From the NCBI GenBank assembly GCA_014871385.1, contig CM026424.1:3599131-3663130 (forward strand): a DNA stretch of 64,000 bases, read 5' to 3'. The position numbers were made by a program, and so were the translations under genes. A model generated the notes under the pieces. The model saw nothing but the letters and a program-made list of their open reading frames with translations. It ran no database searches and had not been told where the DNA came from. This DNA is from Ceratodon purpureus. Its lineage: Eukaryota > Streptophyta > Bryopsida > Pseudoditrichales > Ditrichaceae. Shown piece by piece: positions 24,400-40,865 of the stretch. Position 1 is the stretch's first letter. Each line of letters starts with the position of its first letter.

Positions 24400-25020
24400 G
24401 TTTCCTATAGTTATTCATGTATAAATGGCGAGGAAATGGGCAGTGTTTGATGGTGTGGTCTCTTCTATGGCATATTTCACATTGTTCAGGTTGCCTTGTG
24501 TAAATAACGTCGTCGTACACTACTCCTTCACGGTCGATTCTTAGGAGTATTAGAGTGCCTTAGAACGAGGTGACATCGATTGGAATAATTTGTGCTTTCA
24601 GGCCCAACATTCAAAACCTATTTTGGTTAAAATTCTCAACAAATACTACCGTGGCGAATTTGCTTATGACCATAAAGAAAAGAGGCAACCCCTTAATTTC
24701 TGCCCATATTGGATGTTGTAGCATACCATCGACTCTAGCTATCTCAAGTTGGAAGTGAGGAGTCCATTTACTGAAGATGATAATGCTGTTGTAAAATCTA
24801 TGGTCAGGGTAGGTTACAGTGATTTGTTGCCTAGTGGACTTGTAATGTGAGCCTCAACGAATCCATGTTCCTTGCAAGTTGCAAATGATGTCGCTAAAGA
24901 AATTGTGGAGCATTGCCCTCCCCTAGGCGTTGAGTTCTCCTTGGTTAATTGGCGGCCTGTGCACTTTGCTGATCAGGATGTGTTCTTGTCCATAGGCCAG
25001 AGTGTTTCTAAGTTGTAGCA
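24400..25020 (-). mobile_element. Decayed LINE-type ORF1 (DUF4283-like plus CCHC zinc knuckle)
   Basis: One minus-strand frame, interrupted by a few stops, reads from about 25,020: LAYGQEHILISKVHRPPINQ, TVTYPDHRFYNSIIIFSKW, PHFQLEIARVDGMLQHPIWA, EIKGLPLFFMVISKFATVVF, VENFNQNRF, then REGVVYDDVIYTRQPEQCEI and CHRRDHTIKHCPFPR. The W-P-x-F...PIWAEIKGLPL pattern is that of DUF4283. CEICHRRDHTIKHC is a CX2CX4HX4C knuckle at about 24,440-24,483. DUF4283 followed by such a knuckle is the usual ORF1 of plant L1-like LINEs. No reverse transcriptase follows downstream (the arm begins at 24,170), so the element is truncated, perhaps by the rearrangement itself. Confidence 0.65.
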
Positions 25021-27070
25021 TTGGGTTGGATTTCCAGAAATTTCCGCTCAGTTGGTTTGACTTCTATATCTATTGGTTCTCGGGTTCCTAATTTTGTCCG
25101 AAGTGGTGACTCTGTGTCCAACAAGGTCGTTGAATGTGATTCAACGTCCTTCATAGAGATGTCATTGTCTACCGCATGGCTAGGTTGGGCTTGGGGTGGA
25201 GTCTAGTCTACACTATCTTGAGGTGGTACAGACCTCGTGATGGGAACTAGATCATATGGTGATGCTTTTACTCTCCCAGCTTGGTCTTTTCTATGTCTGA
25301 CTGGGGGTCCAGCCCAGACGGTGTGTGAGTTGCCTTGGGCATCTGTCCATCTGTATGTAGGATTGTTGTTTGACTCTACAACTCATTGCATATAGGCTGG
25401 CATTTCTAGGTTTGTGTTAGCTATTTCTTCCTTCCTTTACTGACCACAAAGTTTGTAGTCATTGGCTTCTAAGGGGTTGCCTCCTAAGAAGTAATTCTCG
25501 ATTCCTTGTAGCCTGCTTTGAGCTCTATCGCGTGCCTTTTGGACTAGATCGCTCTATTGTTGGGGCCTATCTAAGTGTAAACCAAATTGGATTGGCAGTG
25601 ATTGAAGAAAGGTGGTATTTGTTAGTAGTAGGCTTCTTCCTTCGGGTTGCTAATTAAATCAATGGGAGTCATTGGACTCTTCTTTGTGCATGTAGCTATA
25701 GTATTCCGCTATATTCTTAATTCATATCAATGCTTGAGCTACTGGAGGAAGTGGCGTCCATGGGAGTATGTCTAGGAGGTTCAGTCTGATTTCCTCCACA
25801 AAAGATAAACTATGTTAATATGGTTCGATTCCATTCTGCTATTTATGTTTATCCTCCTATAAACATCCCCATCTTCAAACTACTAACAGACTCTCGAAGA
25901 ATAGGTCCTCTTCGGCAGGGAGGTATCTCTCCATTCCAAGCTATCAACTCAGCTTTCTGGTTAGAGGAGGAGAATCCCAGCAGGGGAGGGTGGTAAACCC
26001 TCTTGTCTGCATCTTCCTTGCCCTAGAGCCTATGGGTGTAGTTCGGGGTACACCCTACAAGAGCCATTTAAAACATCGGCATACTTTGTGGCGGAGGCTG
26101 GTGAATTGACATGAATACATCCCGATGTTTGACTACACTAGGGGAGTTGCGGAGGTGACCCCCCTCCAACCACATGCTGTAGGGGTGACATGGTTGTTGG
26201 GCTTCTGATTCAGGTTGGCTGTGGCACTCCTCCGCTCGTATATGGTCCTCTTGTGGTCTTTGCATGTTGTTGCGGTGTGTGCTGGCGTGTTGCTGGTGTG
26301 CCTCTTAGTACAGTACAGCCGGGTCTTGGAATGTTCCAGGTGCTGCTCGTGTGTTAGCGTGGTCCTGAAACATGCCAAAACTGTTAGCTCCAAAACCCAA
26401 AGGGTGAGAATGTCTTGGTCGGCTCCATGTCCTGCTACCGGGTTCCTGAGGCCTCTGAGGAGGCATTAGATAATTTCTACGGGAGGATGCATGATCTCCT
26501 TAGATTTTGATTGGAGGAGGGCGTCTTGGTGTTCCAAGAGGAATGTGTTGGAATACAGTGTTAAAAATTAAAAGGATTCTAATTTTACTCAATTTTAATT
26601 GGCAACATAGCCATCTGCAAGAGCATATTCATGACTATTTCTTTATAGGGCACATTGTACGATTCTTCAAAAATCTACACCAACTTTTGAAAGTTCATCA
26701 TCATGTGGAGTATAAACAAAACTCTATACAAGTTTAATTTCAATTAATAAAAATTAAGACAACAAGGTTCTTGATTACTTCTCATATTTCAACACTACAG
26801 CTTGAGTCTCAATCTTCCACACTCATATAACCAATTAGGATTTAAATGCAATGTTCAAGCCTGTTGAACCTAAAACCAATAATGGTTGTACTCAATCAGA
26901 AACTGCTTGAGTTATAATATTTCTTATCTATTGCATAATCACATATTGAAAACTCATGAAACAAAATAAAAAAGACAATCTCCAAGGGAAGGTCATATAC
27001 AAGGTAAAGGTTGGCGCCAACCCCAAATGAGCTTTACATCAAAATGCAATGATCAAGATACCACTTAAAT

Positions 27071-27170
27071 TGTATAAATTGCAGTGCAATGAGTTAGATA
27101 TTCAGTTGTATAAATTTCTGTGCAATAAGTTAGATATTCAATTCTATAAATTTGGGAGGAATAAGTTAGT
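27071..27170 (+). repeat. Short tandem repeat, about three 36-bp units
   Basis: Units begin TGTATAAATT or TCTATAAATT and contain GCAATAAGTTAGATATTCA-type text. They lie just inside the right edge of the spacer. Confidence 0.75.
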
Positions 27171-28050
27171 CCATATCTAAAGGAAACTTCATCCTAATTC
27201 TATAGAATTGTACTAATACATAATCTGTAAAATGTATATTTCATTCAATTTTGTACAAATGTCCAATTTTGTCGCTTTATTTTCTTAAGCGTGTGTCTTT
27301 TTTGACTTACAAGCTGTCAATTGACAGACCTACACGCACTCCAAGTGACACACTCCAAAATGATGTCTCTAAGCCAAGTCCACCATCTACATTTGCAAGT
27401 TACACTAATTTAGAGAATACATAGATCAAATGGTTAACATACACTATTTGAACAACCATTCTACAAGAAAATTCCACCATTATCTCCATTACAACTTTAT
27501 AAGCAATACATTCAAAGCTAATTTTTTTATATTTTCTTTAGATTTGCACGTCAAAGCTTCAAATTTCTCGCTAATTTTGCTTACAAGAGATTTGGCCGAT
27601 AAATTACATGTTTTCAAGGAGGTTTGAACAAATTGAAGAATGACACATGGCAAGCTACACCTTCTCTCAAAGAATTAATTTTTGACAAATCATATGCAAA
27701 CCAAGGCTAAAGCAATAGGGGTGCAACCATCCAGGTGTTTAGGAAGATAGCGGAGTAGTGTCATTAACACTATCTCTGTTACCACCTTTAATAGTGGTAG
27801 CCACCTTGAGCGGATATGCACATGTGAGTTCACTGATTGAGCACGAAGATATTTTAACATGACTTCTACAAACATAATAAAAACCTTTAAGTACCAAATA
27901 ATCTTAGTTATCAATACTCTGACGCGAGGAAGTATAAGAAGTAAATTTTTGCTGCACAAACATTCTAGAATGGCAAAGACAAAACTTCGGTCGCGTTGAA
28001 GGAATGAATATAATCTTTGGTCGCTAGAGAACAACAAGCTGATCTAAACG

Positions 28051-28122
28051 ATCAGAGTGGCGCAGCGGAAGCGTGGTGGGCCCATAACCCACAGGTCCGA
28101 GGATCGAAACCTCGCTCTGATA
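28051..28122 (+). tRNA. Initiator tRNA-Met (CAT), right copy
   Basis: Identical to the left copy, on the plus strand: acceptor ATCAGAG at 28,051, anticodon CAT at 28,083-28,085, discriminator A at 28,122. The two tRNA genes diverge away from the spacer as mirror images. Confidence 0.97.
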
Positions 28123-29393
28123 ATACAGGGATACAAGCTTCGGCAGTAAACATGCCTTTTGACAAAATTACCAAAACTTCCATTACCTAAGCCCCACCGA
28201 CAAAAAACTAACAACAGATCTAGGAGCTCCTCACCACACACGGACTACAGGTATTGTGCTCATGCGAGAACGTCGTTCCTCTATGAGTTGGCGAAAATGG
28301 GCCCACGTAATCATTAAATAATCGAACAGGAAATTCGTTTACATTCTTGCCCGCCCCACCCATTTATGCAATTCCAACTCAACCGCAACTGCCAGCCCCA
28401 GCAGCTACTGCAAGGGGCCTTCGCCTGCTAGAAGTAGCAAGCTCACCATAACTCACACGCAGGCGAAGGAAAAAACTTCAGGATCGGGGCCGAGGAAAAA
28501 TTCCGTAGCCAACCTCTACAGCTGACGACGGCTACGACATTCCATTGCGGGGAGAGGGCGCCCCCACAACTCGACCACGGCGCCTCAGCTGCCAATCCCC
28601 TTGCCTAACCGAGTATTCAATCGCACCACCCTCAATTAAACCACAACAAGTCCCACAAGACAGCATCACTAATCTCAGCAATGCGCATAATCCATGCAGA
28701 TTCAACCACAAACACTGCTCAGCACACGCTGCTCATTTCCAAGACAAGGATTTATAACAATAAAAATTGGTTCATACATGGTCTTCCTACTTGGCCACAT
28801 GAAAATCGGATAAACATATCACGCTTTGATTCCCTAAGAAAATTACATTGTGGTTCCATCCCCGCTACATCGGATCCCGTCACATCTCCTACCAGCTTTG
28901 CAGCCCCCAGAAGGGCCCCCTATATGTAACAGCCCAACTGACGCTCTCTAGACGCCATATCTCCGCCTCCTCCCCCATGCACGCCCGTCTACACTCCTCG
29001 CCATAGCTGTATGTGCACCACGGAACCCCCCACCCTCCCATCGTCCCCTTGCGTGCCCATCCCACACGCAAGCTCCCCGACACCCTCCACTCCTCCCTCC
29101 CTCACTCCCGACCCGACCTGGCCTCCCCTCGTCGGCCCTTCTTCTTACTACCACACCGCCGCCATTCCTGACGACTGTCACATCCTAAACATCTACTGGG
29201 TCCTCCCACGATGGTCTCCCGACGATGACGGAGCAAAAGCACGGGCCCCGACCGGCCTGGCAGACTGACTCCACGTCATCGAACCAGACACGGAGACGCA
29301 GTTCCTACGATGCCCTTGTACAAAGCTCGCCGGTCCTCCCGGCACCGGAACTGCTCAAACACCACACTCGCGCGTCCGCTCTCCCCAACCCCC

Positions 29394-32286
<2,893 letters not shown>

Positions 32287-34354
32287 ACAACGCTCACGAC
32301 CCCCTGCCTCACTTCTCTGCCTCCACCTCCGTCAACTGCTTTCTGCCAAGCATCCCCTGCCTCTGCGTAACCACATCCGTCTCGCCCTCGAATCACCGCA
32401 CCACAACACCTCGATCGCGCCCACTGCCACAGTCCCACACAACCACACCTCAGACATATTCCCAAATCACCATCCACATCCGTCACGCTCAACGAGTCCG
32501 ACACTATCTGTGCCACATCAAACTGCGACCAACGTGAGCACCGTGGCTGTCCCACGTGCGAACCGGCTCGTCTCGAAGGGCTCCCCGGGGATGTCATCGC
32601 ACCTCCCAGATGAGCCCCATTCACCCGAGAAGCCCACCGGGGGAGGGTCCGAGACAAGTCGTCATCCTCGGCCACCCACCGCAACCATCCTACGACGATC
32701 CCGTGACCATCCAACCACACACCCTCCACACAATCATCCCAACCACCTCTACACAACCACGTCTACGCAACCATTCGCCACTCACGAATGCCCTCATGCA
32801 AATCCTGCGAGCCCGCGGGATTGCCGCTCCACTGCGACAGCGGATAAAAGCTCCGGACTTGCACTGCTCCTCGGGCCCGACTGCTCCCTCAGCTGGATGT
32901 TCTCCGCTGCTCGGATGCTGTCGGGCCCAACCAACGTCGCGCAAACGCATTCACTACTTCGCTCCGGTATCTCTACTCTACCACACACATCCACGTCCGC
33001 CACGCCCCATTCACACCATCGCGGACGGGGGGCTGGAATATCAATAGAAGATGGCACAAAAAGCGAGGAACACTCTGTTCTACGAATCGCGCCCCAAGTA
33101 TGCTCATTTCCGCCCGCACCAAATTACGGGCGTACCAATTCCTTGCGACGTCGAATGCCCGGACACGAGCGGGAGGGAAATGCCACATTCCCGCACCGTG
33201 CTACCTCACGAACCGCGGAATGCGCCTCACTACGAACTCGCGTCACACCATATGCAGCCCACATGCTGCCACACTCATGACACATGCAACGGATGCCCCG
33301 GGAGGAAACCAGCGCTCCTCTGTACCGAGCGCGTCAATTCCAACCCACGTCAGTCCGTCAAAATCAAACGCACATTCCTGCCTGCCTCTCCTCCCACGAC
33401 AGGGGTCCTGCAAGCTGCGAGCCGACTACCCCTCACTCCCTCACTCTCCCTGTATGCTGCTACCCTAGACGGACGCAAATGCGAGTGCACGCAGAATGTG
33501 ACGACCGCCAATGCGTACCAGCATCAAGACCAGGGCACAGACCCACTTACGTTTCCAGCCACCCGCGCAAGCTAACCCTCGGACCCGCGCATCACACGCG
33601 CAGCGCCAGCGGCAACAGCGACCACACCACTCCGCTTCGCGTATCTCCGCACGCCGCCCATGTCACGCCGCGAATGCCATGCGCTCCGCTCCCGCTCCAG
33701 ATCCTCCCGTCCGGCCCCGGACTGCCCTCGATGCGCCAACGCGCCTCCAGGGAGATCCCAGCAAATGGCACCAACGCTTCCACCGCCTGGAGGGAAACGC
33801 TTTCCAAGAGGCACCACCCCTTGCACCTCGCGCATGCCCCTCTCCCAATCCCTCCCTCCCGGCAAACCCCAACGCTCCGGCCCCCTCCCCCGCCTAGCCT
33901 AATCCCACCCCCGGCCCAGTCCGCCCCTCGCGCCCTCCCCGCCCGGCCGCCACCATCCGCCTGGGACACCAACGCTCGCGACCTACGCTGGCCCAAACGG
34001 GAGACCTACGGCCACGCACGCCCCGACGTGCAGCAGAGCACAGCACAGCACAGCACAGCAGACCGGAGCAGAGCAGAGCAGAGCAGAGCAGACAAGTTGA
34101 AGTCGAGAGGAGCCGAGAAGCGACGCAGTCAGGAACGCACCGGGGGTGGCAGCGCCAGTGCGTGGCGCGAGCCCGCTTGGTGGTGGTGGTGGTGCCGGTG
34201 CTGGGGCTCTACGACGACGGCATGGAGCATGATCGCCATAGCCACTGATTTCCCCTCCCTTCCCCTTCCCTCCTTCCCTTCCCTGCCCAACGCAACATCA
34301 GTCTCCTGCTGGGCTCTTGCGACGCTCTTGTCGTTGCCCTGCCCTGCCCTGCCC

Positions 34355-34387
<33 letters not shown>

Positions 34388-34661
34388 CTCCCAGTCTCCC
34401 CGCCCCCTTGACCGTGGTTCCTCTGCTGGCTCTGACCGTGGTCACGGCGCCACGGTCCCGGGTCCCGCCCCGGGTGCCATACCATACTGCCCGGGCCAGT
34501 GCCAAGCCCGGTGTCTCATCCCCGGGCCGTTTCTGGCTCGCACTCGCAGCTTGCATCGGGCTGCGCACTCGCCAGGCCTACGGAGCTGTACTCTCGTCGA
34601 TTCCACACCGTATGCCGCGGTTTCCCCGATACGGCCATTTCTCCCTCCCTCCCGGTAAACA
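32287..34661 (-). promoter_or_regulatory. GC-rich promoter and 5' leader region of right GSK3
   Basis: Mirror of 16,730-19,104, with the microsatellites at 34,333-34,388 and 34,030-34,092. No difference from the left arm was seen, so the duplicated gene kept its whole upstream island and about 5.6 kb beyond it. Confidence 0.6.
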
Positions 34662-35089
34662 GCCATTTCCATTGTGTTGGACTTCCGGTGAAAGCAAAAC
34701 AAAATCCAATTCATGTAGAACTAGTTTGTCGCAAACTATCTCCTCTTGCCAATCGTGTGTGCCCTATATTCATGGTCTCTTGTGGTAATCCTTTGGAAGT
34801 TAGCAAGTGCTTTATTTTGTGATTACACTTACTCGTCGTCCATGTACTTGGATGCGGCATGAGGGTAGGCCATTATTACAAGTTATCAGTTTTCAATGTT
34901 TTTGTATCAAATTCTATTATCCTCTCCTTTTCCCGATTGTGTGTGCACTACTTGGTCTTTTGGGAGTCTTTGCAAGCGCGCTTTGCAATTATATGGTAAC
35001 TTGCATCTAAATCTTTCATATAATTTTGTTTCAGAATTCTTAAGTGGGCGTCTAAAATTCTCCAATATTGACTTCTAGTTGTGTGAAAT

Positions 35090-36090
35090 GTCAATTATGT
35101 ATGTTGTTTTGTAGCATTTTGATAGCACTATATCAAAATAAATCAATAATGTTGTTGTGGACTTAGTGCCGTGTAGCTATCTTTGAGTTTGGAGCATTGT
35201 ATCATTTTTGAGGCATGCTTGCAAAGTATCTATTTCTATGCTTATTGATTTTAGGCTCCGCCACTATAATCTTTCATGTCGTTTAAAAGACTAGAAAATC
35301 GTACATCTTTTCACTCCTAAATCTTGCCATATTGTTGCCGGAGCATCAAAAAAAGTTGGCTTGGTGTGTAAAAAGAGCGTGGTCCTTTTCATTTGGTGTT
35401 AAGCTGAAACTATGCAATTGTTGCAAATATCTTATCAAGCAGTTTTTGAAGTCCAGCCTCACTTCGGCTATGTCTAAAGCATGTACCTTGATCACAGCTC
35501 AGTTTGCTTAGAGCACATGTAGCCATTTTTTGAATTTTTGAAGGTCGTTCACTTTAACTCGCATGTTTGCAAATCGAGTTATATTTCTAACAAATTTAGG
35601 CATATCAATTACTAGCGTCAAGAACTGCCCTTGCCCACGTCAATATGTTTCATGTGTAGGGGAAGGAGATCAAAACCACAATAGAGAAAAACTCAAATCA
35701 TTAGGTGAAAATGCTCGTTGGCCTGTGCAATACAAAGGTCTAGTGGAACCTTTTTAAAAACTACTCTAAATGATTTCAATAAGAACGCGTGTTTGTTGTT
35801 GTGAAGATTATATTCATGTTGTAGCATATAATTGGTCTATGAAATTGAGGTGCAATATAAATGACTATGAAACAACTTCCGCCATCTCCAACAATTCACT
35901 TCATCTTGTTGACTTCCAAAAAGTTCATAGAAGAACTTTCAAGTACAAAGTTGGAAGATAGGATCTTCGTCCCCTTCTTATTATTAGTCACTTAATTTTG
36001 CATTGTTCTTTGTCGTATTGTTAGAATTTGTAGAGCTGATTATTTGTCATAATTATTGTTATTTGAGATATAAAAATATTTCATTATCAA
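35090..36090 (+). repeat. Dispersed repeat R1, copy C (right arm)
   Basis: Mirror of 15,301-16,301; here the probable sense strand is plus. Confidence 0.65.
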
Positions 36091-36175
36091 ACAATTAAAG
36101 GGTTGTTGTCCAATTAAAGGGCCTTTGGGTTTGTCTAATTGTGGTCTTGTTTACAGTAAAGAACAGGAATATCAG

Positions 36176-37557
36176 TGGAGTGGTGGAAGAAGGAGGTGAA
36201 GACATGGAGAGGAGCATTTTGTTTTGGAAGTTCTTCATTAAACTTGAAGGCAAGAGACTTGAAGATTGAACTTCTAACCTGAAGAGCACCGTATTGGACT
36301 TGATTCATCAAAAGGAGCTAAAACAAGGCATCAATTGCAATGAGACGGACATCAACAAAGTTACTTCACATATTACGATGCGAATGTTCACTCCAGCTGA
36401 TTTGAAGTAGGAAAATGAGAAAAATGCAAGGCTATTTTGGAGGTATTGGTACATCTTCGATCAACTTATTAGAAGAGCCCCCAAGGATGTTGCATACTTG
36501 GATGCAGCTCATATTTTACTTCATTCACTCGGCAAAGAGGGAGTAGAGAGAATCCATGAGCTGGAGGATTTGTTGAAGTTGGATACCTCCAACGAAATGT
36601 CCATGAAATTGCTAAAACTCTTGTGCAAATCCAGTTCCACGCCCAAGGAAGTAAAAAAGGAGGAATTGTTGCATAGAAGAAAAGAGGTGGAGGTGGCTTT
36701 GCTTGAGTTCCAAAGGTACTTTCTCCATTAGAAGGTGGAAATATAATTGCTTTGCTTGCTTAAGTTGGTTAGCGACTAAGTTTGTCTCAGATGGTTGGTA
36801 GCATATGCAAGTTTGGTACACTTGTTGCTTCGCTTGATTTGGTTAGCTAGTTCTGTTTCTACATTGAGCGTTTTTATGCATTGTTGTTGTGAATAATTGG
36901 ATGTTTTGGTGGCGATGCATGCGTGTGTCTATACACTACTGAATTGTAAATGACTTCGGTTTGGAAAAGTATGTGAGTTCCAAGGTTCTGGACATGAGTA
37001 CTTGTATAGTGGTGGCACTTTTTGATGCATAATTGTAAACTAAATGAATTACAATTTTTTTTCTTAAATGTTTAATTTTGGATTATAAAGTTTGTTCCTC
37101 ATATGTTTCTCACCATGTTTTTTCCTTCTTCAGGTGCGTATGATTGGTCACTTGATCTAGGAGATTGCTTCAAAGCACTTGGAAGTGAACAGACCATCTT
37201 TATCAACTGTGTTCTTCTCGTGTATGCGTGAACTATAGACATAATTCATTTTCACTTTGTAACATGGCCTTAAATTCATTATTTTCGTACTTGTAAGTTT
37301 TTGCATCCTGTAGCAATTTTGATCTCCATCTGCTTTTTTCTTGGGTTGCATTTCTACTTTCTCCTATGTCCTATCTCTTTTGTAATTTAGATTAGCTAAT
37401 TGTTAGTTATTGGTGGTTCATTTATATGTTAATGGAATGATTCGGTTTTCTTCAGGCCCACAATTATATTCTTGAATACCCAAACCAGAAAGAGGGGGCC
37501 ATTCTATATCGAATTAAGGACATCGACATTGTTCATTTGGAAGAAGAGCTTGATTTG
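36176..37557 (+). pseudogene. Multi-exon gene remnant, family unknown (right arm)
   Basis: Mirror of 13,834-15,215, with the clearest view on the plus strand: a long first block to about 36,715 (donor AG|GTAC), a second after TTCTTCAG at 37,133, and a clean 102-bp exon at 37,456-37,557. The same two in-frame stops occur in both arms. Unrecognised. Confidence 0.5.
36825..37198 (+). repeat. Nested inverted repeat, right arm, part 1
   Basis: Mirror of 14,193-14,566. Confidence 0.85.
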
Positions 37558-38065
37558 GTATGTATGAACGAGTTTTAATGGATTTTTTTTTTTAAAAGTG
37601 CCATGGTGTTCTTATAAAATGTTATGGTATTGCTCTAAATTTCAACATTTGTTTACGTACTACATAAAAAATATTATATGTCTATAATTTATTTGTCTCA
37701 TCTACAGTTTGGCAATGGCATCAAATAGTGTATTATAATTTGAAGTTTATTAGTGATCGTGTTGATTATTGTGTTGGTTATTTTGAAAAGTGAATTCAAA
37801 CTACGATCTACAGTAACTAGTGTCCATTGTAAAATACTTGATCGTCTTCACCATAGACTCATAAGAACTATAACGGGGTACCAAAGTACATACTGGATTG
37901 GATGCATGGATCACTATCCCTATTCAGTAACGTGACTGTAATTTCAGAACCTCTAAAAAACTCCAGACACGTGATGAAAACTACAATTCTCATCCCCTCT
38001 GAATGGGTCATCTTTTTGGTGAACCTAATCTGTTGATTCTCAGTGATTGTGCTATCAAACCTTAC

Positions 38066-38455
38066 TCATTTCAGGAATTGTTCTGGCTCAATGCTGCAAG
38101 ATCCTAACAAGGCAATTTTCAAACACTCTGGAGTAAGTTGTTTAAGGCCACTCATAAATATATTTTTTGTACTCTCAAAAGCGGGTGCTATCTTAACTGA
38201 TAAAAAAAATCCCTTTCTCAAGGCCTTAGCAACAAGCTCTTGTCCTTTGAACAAATGAGACCAGATGATACCTCCCAATTTGTTTTCCACTTGTTGAGTC
38301 CAATTATCCTCGTCTAATGTCAAATTCACAAAATACCAACCCAACTCATCCTTCATTTTATCTTTTACCAGTTGAGCACCCAATATCTTTGCATGTGAAA
38401 AAAAAAATCTTGAAGTTAATGCAAAATGCTCCATTTCGATGGAAATCATAGTCAA
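38066..38455 (-). CDS. Unrecognised 129-residue frame, weak HECT-like pattern (right arm)
   Basis: Mirror of 12,936-13,325, with the same frame and no difference. See that entry for the residues; it is probably a remnant. Confidence 0.4.
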   Translation of the reverse strand: MTMISIEMEHFALTSRFFFSHAKILGAQLVKDKMKDELGWYFVNLTLDEDNWTQQVENKLGGIIWSHLFKGQELVAKALRKGFFLSVKIAPAFESTKNIFMSGLKQLTPECLKIALLGSCSIEPEQFLK

Positions 38456-38557
38456 AAGTTCCTCTCCAAATTATAACAAAGTTGGAGATCAACTCCTTTA
38501 CTAAGATCTTCTCATTGGTGAAGAAGGTCACATATCATCAGTAATGTCAAATACGTA

Positions 38558-38922
38558 AATGGTCTGTTCACTTCCAAGTGCTTTGAAGCAATCTCCCAGA
38601 TCAAGTGACCAATCATACGCACCTGAAGAAGGAAAAAACATGGTGAGAAACATATGAGGAACAAACTTTATAATCCAAAATTAAACATTTAAGAAAAAAA
38701 ATTGTAATTCATTTAGTTTACAATTATGCATCAAAAAGTGCCACCGCTATACAAGTACTCATGTCCAGAACCTTGGAACTCACATACTTTTCCAAACCGA
38801 AGTCATTTACAATTCAGTAGTGTATAGACACACGCATGCATCGCCACCAAAACATCCAATTATTCACAACAACAATGCATAGAAACACTCAATGCAGAAA
38901 CAAAACTAGCTAATCAAATCAA
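38558..38922 (-). repeat. Nested inverted repeat, right arm, part 2
   Basis: Mirror of 12,469-12,833. It carries the derived base at 38,746 that separates it from the other three copies in the window. Confidence 0.85.
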
Positions 38923-39150
38923 GTTGTGAAGCAATAGTGATAAAAATGAAATATGATATTACCCTCATGTAGACCCGAAACCTTGATTCCAACGTTCCTT
39001 TTCCTACAACTTACGTTTATTTAGTGCAATATTCCATGCCACGGTCAGTAGAAAATCAAAGTCAAAAATTACACTAGAATCACAACAACCATGGAGCCCT
39101 TGTATATTGCAATTTCATATATAATAAGACTTTCATAGTAGAAATCTCTT

Positions 39151-39751
39151 CTAGCACATCTAGCTATTTTTTGGATTTTTGAAGGTCGTCCACTTAAACT
39201 TGCATGTTTGCAAATCGAGTTATATTTCTAACAAATTCAGGCAAATCTATCACTAGCGTGAAGAAATTGGCCTTGTGCACATCAATATGTTTCATGTGTA
39301 GGGGAAGGAGATGCAATGCACAATAGAAAACAAGTTAAATCATTAGGGTGAAATACTCTTCGGCCTCTTTAATACAAAACGGTCTAGTGGAACCTTTTAA
39401 AAAATTACTATAAATTATTTCAATAAGAACGCATATTTGTTGTTGTGAAGATCATGTTCATGTTATAGCATATAATTGGTCTATGAAATTGAAGTGCAAT
39501 GTAAATGGTTATGAAGCAACTTCCGCCATCTCCAACAATTTACTTTATCTTGGTGACTTCTTCATTGATTCCAAAAAGTTAATAGAAGAAATTTCAAGTG
39601 TAAAGTTGGAGGATAGGATCTTTGTTCCATTCACATTATCAATCACTAAATTATACATTGTTGTTTATTGTATTGTTAGAATTTGTAGATCTGATTTTTT
39701 GTCACAATTTTTGCTATTTGAAATATAAAATATTTCATTATGAATTTGATG
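39151..39751 (+). repeat. Dispersed repeat R1, copy B (right arm)
   Basis: Mirror of 11,640-12,240. Confidence 0.65.
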
Positions 39752-39774
39752 CAAATCCTTTAATGATGTGTTTT

Positions 39775-39842
39775 GATTTATATCTGGAATTTACCATTGT
39801 TTATATCTGGAATTCACCATTGTTTATATCTAGAATTTACCA
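39775..39842 (-). repeat. Three tandem 23-bp units (right arm)
   Basis: Mirror of 11,549-11,616. Confidence 0.85.
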
Positions 39843-40302
39843 TTTTTTGTATCGTGTGTTTATAAATCATATAGAAATTGTTCATAGTTTTTTATTTTTT
39901 TAATACTTAGATTTTTTTCAATATTTATGTTTAAACAAACTTGCTATGGTGCTATGGTAACGTGAAGTGAAGTATCTATCAAGAAGTTTTGCTACATTTG
40001 AATTTTTGCGGTGGTATGTTTGAATGTTCCAAAATTATACCATTCAACATAGATAAAATATTAGTTTCTTCATAATTATATGACGTACAATACGAAAATT
40101 CAACAAGTAAACAGTTATATGAAAAAGAGGAATCGGAGGTACAAAGTCTTTTGGAATAGTCTTTGATTAAGGTTCTTTACAAAAAGTGTGATAGACTCAA
40201 GTGCATAATCACTCAATTACAATGACGGTATAGATATAAGACAAATATTAAGTTTTTGAATCTTCCATAGACTTTTAGAGAATTTTTGTAGATATGTAAA
40301 AC

Positions 40303-40865
40303 GTTTTGAATGCTACTTTTGTTTCTTAATGAAGGGTTAATCAAATTTAGGCTATATGTGTTTACACATTGTTCGATGTTTGAAGTTTGCCTAATGTTTA
40401 TGGTTACTATAGGCTGAAACTACATCAAACTTGAAGTCAAATTTTGGCAATCATGGCTTGTATTACAACGGTTTAGCTTGTAGGATACAACTTTGATGAT
40501 GTTCATAAGGAAGCCTTAGGCCTTGACATGTTATATGAGTAAGGGTTTTGAACCTTGAGAAAGTTTAGTACATGTGAATTTTACTGTAGAAGTTTTTGAC
40601 AATCAATTGTTTGGGAAAAGGAATTATTGAGATTGACAATCAATTGTTTGTATTGAAGAATTTAATTAAGGAAAATGAATTATTGAATTTGACGTTCAAA
40701 AGATCAAATCTTATGTATTGAATTGGAGTTCTTAAATTGAAATGTTACTTGGCATTTACAAAAGATGCATTTAATATCATAAAAGTAATAATCAGTATTA
40801 ATTCTTCTATTAAAGACATTTATGGTAGCTCAAAGAAGAGCACTACAATTGTGCTATATATTACT
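40303..40865. other. AT-rich gap outside the palindrome
   Basis: No gene. The first bases after the arm (GTTTTGAATGCT) are unrelated to the matching position on the left side, which fixes the outer breakpoint. Confidence 0.5.

Larger units (their letters stand above)
24171..27219. other. Spacer of the giant palindrome
   Basis: 3,049 unique bases between the arms. The left 0.85 kb holds a decayed LINE-type ORF1 on the minus strand; 25.0-26.5 kb has moderate GC and may be the upstream part of the same element; 26.5-27.2 kb is AT-rich with a short tandem repeat. No intact gene. Confidence 0.8.
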
